Below are positions 1 to 5,046 of a stretch of 5,046 nt of DNA, one piece after another. Source of the stretch: Pseudomonadota bacterium. GTDB lineage: Bacteria > Desulfobacterota > WTBG01 > CAIYCZ01. The stretch spans positions 1 to 5,046 of the forward strand of contig JAPLIX010000515.1 in the NCBI GenBank assembly GCA_026388865.1, written 5' to 3'. The notes beneath the pieces were generated by a model. It ran no database searches and was not told where the DNA came from. It was given only the letters and a program-made list of their open reading frames with translations. Each line of letters begins with the position of its first letter. The first letter of the stretch is position 1. A program made the translations under genes and the position numbers.

Positions 1-1
1 A

Positions 2-490
2 TATCTCGGGAAAAAAATTGAGGCCTATGATGTCAAGATGAGTGTCCTGACCGTGCTTATTTTAATCTTCAGCATCCTTGGCTTCACCGCATGGGCGGCA
101 GCCGGTTCCTGGGGGCTGGCCGGGATTGCCAATAAAGGCCCGCACGGCCTGAGCGAGCTGCTTTACGCGTTCTCTTCAGCAACCGGCAATAACGGCAGCG
201 CCTTTGCAGGGCTTGGCACCAATACCGCCTGGTTTAATACAACCCTGGGCATAGCGATGCTTCTGGGCAGGTTTTTTATGATTATACCAATACTGGCCCT
301 GGCAGGCAGCCTGGCACAAAAGAAGCTAATCCCTGCAAGCGAAGGGAGCCTCCCTGTCTCTGGTTTTACTTTTATGGCCATGTTGATTGGAACGGTGCTC
401 ATTGTCGGAGCTCTCACCTTCTTCCCGATTCTCGCGCTGGGACCGCTGGTGGAACATTTTCTCATGACCGGCTCCACCATTCTGTATTAA
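2..490 (+). CDS. kdpA: KdpA, potassium-translocating subunit of the Kdp ATPase (3' part; 5' end outside the window)
   Basis: KdpA is the inner-membrane subunit that binds and conducts K+ in the Kdp pump; it belongs to the K+-channel/Trk-like superfamily. The frame is open from the left edge, so the ATG at 38 is an internal Met and not the start. Residues before it (YLGKKIEAYDVK) match the conserved FLGKKI segment ahead of the last third of KdpA. About 162 residues are visible, against roughly 560 in E. coli KdpA. They contain a hydrophobic span right after that segment, then a GPHGLSELLYA pore helix and NNGSAFAGL, the fourth selectivity-filter loop. Two more spans follow, ending in the typical TFFPILALGPLVEHF tail. 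The gene ends 12 nt before kdpB. The identification is firm; the upstream part and the promoter are not visible. Confidence 0.97.
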   Translation, partial: YLGKKIEAYDVKMSVLTVLILIFSILGFTAWAAAGSWGLAGIANKGPHGLSELLYAFSSATGNNGSAFAGLGTNTAWFNTTLGIAMLLGRFFMIIPILALAGSLAQKKLIPASEGSLPVSGFTFMAMLIGTVLIVGALTFFPILALGPLVEHFLMTGSTILY

Positions 491-502
491 AGGAGATTTA
501 CT
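491..502 (+). promoter_or_regulatory. Ribosome binding site of kdpB (decides a GTG start)
   Basis: AGGAGA lies directly after the kdpA stop, with AGGAG at 491-495 and a 7-nt spacer to GTG at 503. This strong Shine-Dalgarno supports GTG as the start codon; the resulting N terminus (MVARKHSLFD) also fits the length and beginning of KdpB proteins. Confidence 0.85.
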
Positions 503-2524
503 GTGGTTGCGAGAAAACATTCTCTTTTTGACCGCACTATCATTGCCCCGGCAGTGGCCGAATCGTTTAAAAAACTGAATCCTCGTTCGCTGCTAAAAAA
601 TCCGGTGATGTTTGTCACTGAAGTGGGGGCAGCGATAACCACGTTCTTTATTTTTTTCAGGGTTCAGGATGAAGCGGTCAGTTTCACCCTGCAGATTTCG
701 CTCTGGCTCTGGTTTACCGTGCTGTTTGCCAATTTTGCCGAAGCAATGGCAGAAGGCCGGGGAAAAGCCCAGGCCAGTGAACTGCGCAAGACCCGCACTC
801 GGACAATTGCCAATCGCCTCAATGCTGATGGTTTGACTGAAAAAGTTGCTGCCGAGCAGCTGAGAAAAAATGACCTGGTGCTCATCTCTGCCGGGGAAGT
901 CATACCGGCTGACGGGGAAATACTGGAAGGGATTGCCACCGTGGATGAATCAGCCATAACCGGTGAATCAGCTCCGGTAATACGTGAAGCAGGCGGGGAC
1001 CGCAGTGCGGTGACCGGCGGGACGCGGGTCCTGTCTGACCGGATCAAAGTACGTGTCACAGCAAATCCCGGAGAAAGTTTTCTTGACCGTATGATCAGCC
1101 TGGTTGAAGGGGCGCAGCGGCAGAAGACCCCGAATGAAATCGCACTCACCATTCTGCTTTCAGCTTTGACCATCATCTTTCTGGTTGTGATTATGACCCT
1201 GAAGATTTTCGGCCTTTATTCCGGAACATCATTTTCCATCACCGTGCTGGTCGCGCTCCTCGTGTGCCTTATCCCCACCACCATCGGGGGACTGTTAAGC
1301 GCGATCGGGATTGCCGGCATTGACCGGATGGTGCAGAAAAATGTGCTCGCCATGAGCGGCCGGGCCGTTGAAGCAGCGGGAGATGTCGATGTGCTGCTCC
1401 TTGATAAAACAGGAACCATTACTCTCGGTGATCGTCAGGCAACTGAATTTATTCCTGCTGCCGGGGTACCGGCTCAGGAACTGGCAGACGCAGCACAATT
1501 AGCATCTCTTGCTGATGAAACACCGGAAGGCAGGAGCATCGTGGTGCTTGCAAAACAATACGGTCTCCGGGGCCGGTCAATCTCGGAGATGCCCCATGCA
1601 GCATTTATTACCTTCTCTGCGCAAACCCGGATGAGCGGGGTTGATATAGACGGCAGGCAAATCCGCAAAGGTGCGGCTGATGCGATTAGCGAGTTTGTCG
1701 GCAGCGCTTTTCCGGCAGAGGTACAGCAGGCGGTTGACACCATTGCACGCGCCGGCGGCACGCCGCTGGTTGTTGCTGATACAGACCGGCCCCTCGGTGT
1801 TATTTATCTTAAGGATATTGTGAAAGGCGGCTTAAAAGACCGCTTTGACCGCTTTCGCGCCATGGGCATTAAAACCATTATGATTACCGGCGACAACCGG
1901 TTGACCGCGGCTGCTATCGCGCAGGAAGCAGGTATCGATGATTTCATCGCCGAAGCCAGACCCGAGGATAAGCTGGCGCTGATTCGCAGGGAGCAGGCCG
2001 CCGGGCATCTTGTCGCCATGACCGGGGACGGCACCAATGATGCGCCGGCCCTTGCCCAGGCTGACGTGGGGGTGGCCATGAATACCGGCACCCAGGCAGC
2101 CAAGGAAGCAGGCAACATGGTGGATCTGGACTCTAACCCTACCAAGCTTCTTGAAGTCGTCGAGATCGGAAAACAGCTGCTTATCACCCGCGGGGCCTTG
2201 ACGACCTTCAGCATCGCTAATGATGTGGCAAAATATTTCGCGATTATTCCGGCAATGCTGATTATCTTATTCCCGGTCATCCAGCCGCTCAACATCATGC
2301 GGCTTCAGTCTCCCGGCAGCGCAATCTTAAGCGCGGTTATCTTTAATGCGCTCATCATCATCGCCCTGATCCCGCTGGCCTTGCGCGGCGTGCGCTTCCG
2401 GCCGCTCGGGGCCGCAATGCTGCTGCGGCGCAACCTTCTTATGTATGGTCTGGGCGGGCTGGTGGCGCCTTTTATCGGCATAAAAATAATCGATGTCCTG
2501 ATAACCGCTCTTCACCTGGTATAG
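503..2524 (+). CDS. kdpB: KdpB, P-type (P1A) ATPase catalytic subunit of the Kdp potassium pump
   Basis: KdpB hydrolyses ATP to drive K+ uptake through KdpA in the inner membrane. The 673-residue product is close to E. coli KdpB (682). Visible motifs in order: the actuator loop TGES at 153-156 (Ser156 matches the E. coli Ser162 inhibitory phosphorylation site); the CLIPTT kink of TM4 at 255-260; DKTGT at 301-305 with phosphorylated Asp301; nucleotide-binding FSAQTRMSG at 371-379 and RKG at 388-390 (Phe371 and Lys389 correspond to E. coli Phe377 and Lys395); TGDN at 462-465; GDGTNDAP at 508-515. TM5 carries Asp574 and Lys577, matching the E. coli Asp583/Lys586 pair implicated in coupling. Approximate membrane spans: 35-53, 60-80, 213-236, 243-270, 568-590, 605-628 and 645-670. 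GTG start with a strong ribosome site. All key residues are intact, so it should be active. Confidence 0.99.
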   Translation: MVARKHSLFDRTIIAPAVAESFKKLNPRSLLKNPVMFVTEVGAAITTFFIFFRVQDEAVSFTLQISLWLWFTVLFANFAEAMAEGRGKAQASELRKTRTRTIANRLNADGLTEKVAAEQLRKNDLVLISAGEVIPADGEILEGIATVDESAITGESAPVIREAGGDRSAVTGGTRVLSDRIKVRVTANPGESFLDRMISLVEGAQRQKTPNEIALTILLSALTIIFLVVIMTLKIFGLYSGTSFSITVLVALLVCLIPTTIGGLLSAIGIAGIDRMVQKNVLAMSGRAVEAAGDVDVLLLDKTGTITLGDRQATEFIPAAGVPAQELADAAQLASLADETPEGRSIVVLAKQYGLRGRSISEMPHAAFITFSAQTRMSGVDIDGRQIRKGAADAISEFVGSAFPAEVQQAVDTIARAGGTPLVVADTDRPLGVIYLKDIVKGGLKDRFDRFRAMGIKTIMITGDNRLTAAAIAQEAGIDDFIAEARPEDKLALIRREQAAGHLVAMTGDGTNDAPALAQADVGVAMNTGTQAAKEAGNMVDLDSNPTKLLEVVEIGKQLLITRGALTTFSIANDVAKYFAIIPAMLIILFPVIQPLNIMRLQSPGSAILSAVIFNALIIIALIPLALRGVRFRPLGAAMLLRRNLLMYGLGGLVAPFIGIKIIDVLITALHLV

Positions 2525-2534
2525 GAGAAAACAG
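2523..2534 (+). promoter_or_regulatory. Ribosome binding site of kdpC, overlapping the kdpB stop codon
   Basis: AGGAG at 2523-2527 uses the last two bases of the kdpB TAG stop and sits 7 nt before the kdpC ATG at 2535. Because the terminating ribosome covers this site, kdpC translation is probably coupled to kdpB. That coupling is inferred from the layout. Confidence 0.8.
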
Positions 2535-3122
2535 ATGCCATTGAAAAACTTTATCGCTGAGCTGCGCATTTCATTACTGGCCACCCTGTTCCTGGCAATG
2601 CTGTTATGCGGCTTCTATCCGCTTACCATATGGACTGCAGCCCAGCTCTTTTTTGACCATGAAGCAAATGGTTCACTGGTAACCAGGAAGGGGGTCATCG
2701 TTGGTTCGAGCCTGCTTGCCCAGCGCTTTGACGATGCAAAATATTTTCATCCGCGGCCGTCTGCCGCGGGGCAGGGTTATGATGCTGCGAGTTCCGGCGG
2801 CAGCAATGCAGGGCCTCTTTCTAAAACCTTAATCGATACGATCAGGCAGCGCGCTGCCGACTATCGCACCCAAACCGGGCTCGGCCCTGATGCCGCAGTG
2901 CCGGCTGATGCGGTGACTGCATCCGGCAGCGGGCTTGATCCCCACATCAGCCTGAATAATGCCCGTTTGCAGGCACCCCGCGTTGCCGGAGCGCGCGGCG
3001 CAAGCGTTCAGGCCGTGCGTGATAAAATAGCAGCCTGCACCGAGGGCCGCGATCTGTGGGTTCTGGGAGAGCCCCGGGTCAATGTGCTTATGCTGAATCT
3101 TTCATTAGACAACAGTATGTGA
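2535..3122 (+). CDS. kdpC: KdpC, accessory subunit of the Kdp potassium pump
   Basis: KdpC is a single-span membrane protein that assembles with KdpA and KdpB and is needed for a functional pump; most of it faces the periplasm. The 195-residue product is close to E. coli KdpC (190). A short basic N terminus precedes one hydrophobic span at about 12-34 (containing GFYPL). The soluble part carries family signatures: NGSLV at 45-49, GSSLLAQRF at 57-65, YFHPRPSA at 70-77, SGGSN at 87-91, VTASGSGLDPHIS at 127-139, PRV at 148-150 and the C-terminal VNVLMLNLSLD at 182-192. The ATG at 2535 has a strong ribosome site and fits the family start. kdpC sits 10 nt after kdpB and 7 nt before the kdpD-like gene, in the standard ABCD order. 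Nothing is odd about the protein. Confidence 0.97.
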   Translation: MPLKNFIAELRISLLATLFLAMLLCGFYPLTIWTAAQLFFDHEANGSLVTRKGVIVGSSLLAQRFDDAKYFHPRPSAAGQGYDAASSGGSNAGPLSKTLIDTIRQRAADYRTQTGLGPDAAVPADAVTASGSGLDPHISLNNARLQAPRVAGARGASVQAVRDKIAACTEGRDLWVLGEPRVNVLMLNLSLDNSM

Positions 3123-3129
3123 GCTGCCA

Positions 3130-3642
3130 ATGCTGGAAGACCGGTCCGGTTCATTTTTAAGAATCATCCGCCGCGCTCAGCGCGGAAGGCTGAAAGTGTA
3201 CCTTGGGTACTGCGCCGGTGTGGGTAAAACCTTTCAGATGCTTCAGGAAGGCCACCGGCTTAAAGCTGAGGGCATCGATGTCGTTATCGGGCTGGTGGAA
3301 ACCCATGGCCGCGCTGAAACCGCACGGCTGATTGACGGCCTGGAAGTAATCCCGCGGCTGCGGCAGGAGTATCGCGGCATTATGGTTGAAGAGATGGATG
3401 TTGATGCAATCATTGCCCGGAAACCCCAGGTTGCACTCATTGATGAACTGGCCCACACCAATGTCCCCGGCAGCCGCAACCCGAAACGCTACCAGGATGT
3501 AGAGGATATTCTCGCCGCGGGGATTCATGTCATCACCACCGTTAATGTGCAGCACCTGGAGAGCCTCTATGACACGGTTGAAAAATCGGTTCATGTCCGC
3601 GAATGCCGGACACGGTGCTTGCTGAAGCGGATCAGATTGTGA
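3130..3642 (+). CDS. kdpD: KdpD-like sensor, N-terminal ATP-binding domain (5' piece of a frameshifted gene)
   Basis: Residues 1-158 are the start of the cytoplasmic KdpD domain (Pfam KdpD type), which in classical sensor kinases binds ATP and tunes kinase/phosphatase balance. Visible: RGRLKVYLGYCAGVGKT at 18-34 with a Walker A motif (Lys33); GLVETHGR at 54-61; a Walker B-like ALIDELAHTNVPGSRNPKR at 102-120; TTVNVQHLESL at 136-146, all near-universal in KdpD. After VRE (156-158) the frame diverges: the last 12 residues (CRTRCLLKRIRL) match nothing in KdpD, while the expected continuation is found one frame back from 3603. So the native protein most likely runs 3130-4805. ATG 3130 lies 7 nt after kdpC, with only a weak GTGAG ribosome site at 3119-3123, and gives a lead to the Walker A similar in scale to E. 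coli. If the break is real, this piece would be about 170 residues and probably not functional alone. Confidence 0.9.
   Translation: MLEDRSGSFLRIIRRAQRGRLKVYLGYCAGVGKTFQMLQEGHRLKAEGIDVVIGLVETHGRAETARLIDGLEVIPRLRQEYRGIMVEEMDVDAIIARKPQVALIDELAHTNVPGSRNPKRYQDVEDILAAGIHVITTVNVQHLESLYDTVEKSVHVRECRTRCLLKRIRL
3601..3642 (+). other. Apparent frameshift inside the kdpD-like gene
   Basis: KdpD proteins read VRETVPD at this point (E. coli does). Here the first frame gives VRE ending at 3603, and PDTVLAEAD resumes at 3606 in the frame beginning with ATG 3603. Restoring Thr-Val would need about 4 more bases between 3603 and 3604, so the simplest reading is a 4-base loss (net -1). The two frames overlap from 3603 to the first-frame stop at 3640-3642. 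No Shine-Dalgarno precedes ATG 3603 (the upstream stretch is tcatgtccgcga), which argues against a designed second start. From one sequence I cannot tell a sequencing or assembly error from a real mutation. Confidence 0.8.
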
Positions 3643-4805
3643 ATGTGGATTTGACAACCGAAGATCTGCGCAAGCGTCTGGAAGAAGGGAAAATATATCC
3701 GCAGGAGCGCATCGAGACCGCTCTCAGCAATTTCTTCATCCCGTCTAATCTCGAGCAGCTGCGGGAACTGACCCTGCGGGAACTCGCCTCCCAGATTGAC
3801 CTGCGCAGGCGCGAGCCAATGGAAGAGGAAAGCGCGCCCACCCCAGACCAGATCATGGTATGCCTGAGCTCACAGGGCCCCAACAGCGAAGCGCTGCTGC
3901 GCTATGCATCGCGCCTGGCCGGAAAGCTGAACCGCAACTGGTACGCGGTATATGTTCAGACCCCCTCGGAAGAGCCGACCGCCATAGATGCCCAGACCCA
4001 GCGCGTGCTGTCCGGAACGCTGACCCTTGCCAAGCAGCTCGGCGCCATGGTCTTTACCTATAAGGGTGAGGATATCGCGGACACCCTGCTGCGCTTTGCC
4101 CGGGAGTACCGCGTCGGGCATATGGTGATCGGCGCCTCTTCCCCTCTTCCCTGGTGGCAAAAGCTCCTGGGGAAAAAAAGTGTTGGCGAACAGCTCATCC
4201 GGAACGCCCGGGGCATTACGGTCGTTATCCTTGACACCAGTACCAGCCAGCTGTCCCTGCGAAAAGAAGCTGCAGAGGCGGGAGAACGACCCGGCGTTGC
4301 AGAACCGCCTGCCGCTGCCTCCATGCAGCAGCCGGCGCTGAGCAATTACCTGTCAGCAGACAGGATTCTCATCTGGCAGGAGCCCGCATTCAAGGAAGAG
4401 GTCATCAGAAATCTGGTCGATGCCCTGTGCCGTGATTGCAGCGAGCTTGACCGGGACACCATTTACCAGGCAGTGTGGCAGCGGGAGCAGGAGAGCTCAA
4501 CCTTTTTCAATGAAGGGGTGGCGTTTCCTCACGCGCGGATAGAAGGGTTGGATGCACCGACCGTGGCACTCGGCTTGACCGGCCAGGGAGTGGTGGATGT
4601 TGCCACCGAGAAACCCATCCTCTGTGTCTTCCTTATCATCTCACCGGCGCAGAAGCCTGATGAACAGATTCAGGTGCTGGCGCTTGCCAGCCGGGCAGCG
4701 AAAAGCCGCCATCTCCTTCAAAGTCTCAATGCGGCCGCTGATGCCCGCGAGGTGCTCGACATCATCCGCGACTGGGAGCAGACGCAAAAACCGTATGGGA
4801 ATTAA
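3603..4805 (+). CDS. KdpD/Usp/PTS EIIA-Ntr fusion lacking a histidine kinase (3' piece of the frameshifted gene)
   Basis: Of the 400 residues read from ATG 3603, residues 2 to about 75 complete the KdpD ATP-binding domain (VDLTTEDLRKRLEEGKIY at 15-32, then the LRELTLRELA helix at 53-62). Residues about 82-212 form a Usp domain (IMVCLSS strand, HMVIGASS at 173-180, a loop to GEQLIRNARGITVVILD), the second domain of classical KdpD. A Pro/Ala-rich linker (about 213-248) follows. Residues about 250-395 are a PTS EIIA type-2 domain of the PtsN family: GVAFPHAR at 305-312 with His310 as the expected phosphorylation site, EKPILCVFLIISPA at 336-349, and a C-terminal pattern like PtsN. No hydrophobic spans, H-box, or N/G boxes of a sensor kinase are present. 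ATG 3603 is probably only the first Met in this frame; the intended start is 3130. The reading frame is otherwise undamaged. Known biology: in E. coli free EIIA-Ntr binds KdpD. A regulatory role in PTS-linked K+ control is inference. Confidence 0.9.
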   Translation: MPDTVLAEADQIVNVDLTTEDLRKRLEEGKIYPQERIETALSNFFIPSNLEQLRELTLRELASQIDLRRREPMEEESAPTPDQIMVCLSSQGPNSEALLRYASRLAGKLNRNWYAVYVQTPSEEPTAIDAQTQRVLSGTLTLAKQLGAMVFTYKGEDIADTLLRFAREYRVGHMVIGASSPLPWWQKLLGKKSVGEQLIRNARGITVVILDTSTSQLSLRKEAAEAGERPGVAEPPAAASMQQPALSNYLSADRILIWQEPAFKEEVIRNLVDALCRDCSELDRDTIYQAVWQREQESSTFFNEGVAFPHARIEGLDAPTVALGLTGQGVVDVATEKPILCVFLIISPAQKPDEQIQVLALASRAAKSRHLLQSLNAAADAREVLDIIRDWEQTQKPYGN

Positions 4806-5046
4806 TTTTAAAAGGCCGAATTTGATTATAAAATTATCGAAGAAGATTTTTTATTTTATCTAATAATGGCAGATTACCAAAACAATCCTGGCATATAATT
4901 TGTACTACACAGTGTCTTGCTGCTGACACGTATCCTGCACTGTTGCAAAAGTCAAAGATACAACCGGTAAGTTGGTAAAATAAGGAAGGACTATAGGAGC
5001 GGTTATAATAGCAGTAAGCGCGCATTATGACCAATCAGGTGACACC
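4806..5046. other. AT-rich region after the operon, no supported gene
   Basis: Base composition drops sharply after the kdpD-like stop: positions 4801-4860 contain only 11 G/C of 60, rising to about 40% by the right edge. I see no convincing gene: frames here are short and lack family resemblance. There is no GC-stem plus T-run that would pass as an intrinsic terminator; the run of T at 4849-4853 is preceded only by weak A/T pairing. An ATG at 5027 (MTNQVT up to the edge) could start a downstream gene, but no clear ribosome site precedes it and too little is visible to call it. kdpE is not present here. Confidence 0.6.
4888..4904 (+). promoter_or_regulatory. Possible promoter element: TATAAT, overlapping a partial sigma-54-like match
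   Basis: A perfect -10 hexamer TATAAT lies at 4894-4899, but no good -35 is found 16-18 nt upstream. The same stretch reads CTGGCA, then six bases, then TTGT. This resembles the sigma-54 consensus (TGGCA-N6-TTGC) with correct GG spacing but GT in place of the key -12 GC. In AT-rich DNA either match can arise by chance, so the call is weak. It would drive a gene to the right of the window. Confidence 0.2.

Noticed and set aside
38..490. A 150-residue gene starting at ATG 38
   Set aside because: The frame is open to the left edge and the preceding 12 codons encode conserved KdpA sequence, so this Met is internal.
664..1176. Long reverse-strand frames inside kdpB (664-1176, 1804-2298) and opposite kdpD (3157-3657)
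   Set aside because: They lie opposite well-conserved genes and show no family features of their own; they are by-products of the coding strand.
3581..3603. Programmed -1 frameshifting at the A5 run
   Set aside because: No good slippery heptamer is in register (the codons are GAA AAA), and slipping here would replace the conserved VHVRE residues.
4806..4860. Rho-independent terminator after the kdpD-like gene (T-run near 4849-4853)
   Set aside because: The only pairing ahead of the T-run is short A/T arms (such as TAAAAT with ATTTTA); there is no GC-containing stem.
4909..4943. Inverted repeats GTGTC/GACAC (4912-4916, 4925-4929) and ACAGTG/CACTGT (4909-4914, 4938-4943)
   Set aside because: Arms of 5-6 bases with loops of 8 and 23 bases that do not extend; such pairs are expected by chance at this length.
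5004..5029. TATAAT at 5004-5009 followed by ATG at 5027 as promoter and start of a new gene
   Set aside because: No -35 match at the right distance, no Shine-Dalgarno before the ATG, and only six codons visible.
4834..5034. A 66-residue reverse-strand reading frame in the AT-rich tail
   Set aside because: Cysteine- and tyrosine-rich chance-like sequence, no recognisable family and no convincing ribosome site.

Overview
The window carries most of a potassium-uptake operon of the Kdp type, all on the + strand and tightly packed. In order: the 3' end of kdpA (cut by the left edge), complete kdpB, complete kdpC, and a kdpD-like gene. That last gene is split by an apparent frameshift and has an unusual architecture. 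About 240 bases of AT-rich sequence follow, with no gene I can support. Spacers are very short (12 nt kdpA-kdpB, 10 nt kdpB-kdpC, 7 nt kdpC-kdpD), so the genes are almost certainly co-transcribed from a promoter left of the window. kdpF, if present, would also lie outside.

KdpA (K+-selective pore), KdpB (P-type ATPase) and KdpC (single-span accessory subunit) together form the high-affinity K+ pump. Every signature residue I looked for in KdpB and KdpC is present, and the visible part of KdpA keeps its fourth selectivity-filter loop, so the pump looks functional.

The most interesting part is 3130-4805. It encodes a KdpD N-terminal ATP-binding domain, then a universal-stress-protein (Usp) domain, and then a PTS EIIA domain of the nitrogen-PTS (PtsN) type, in place of the membrane-sensor and histidine-kinase half of classical KdpD. 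No kdpE response regulator follows in the window. In E. coli, free EIIA-Ntr is known to bind KdpD and stimulate its kinase. Here the two modules are on one polypeptide and the kinase is missing, which suggests a kinase-free link between PTS phosphorylation state and K+ uptake. The gene is broken near 3603 by what looks like the loss of about 4 bases; a sequencing error, a recent mutation or a real two-piece protein are all possible.

The organism is probably a Gram-negative bacterium. Pump sequences resemble proteobacterial Kdp, and I lean towards gammaproteobacteria, but this is a weak inference. The coding part is moderately GC-rich, while the first 60 bases around and after the last stop are only 11/60 G+C. 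This could mark the edge of an acquired operon or simply an AT-rich intergenic region.
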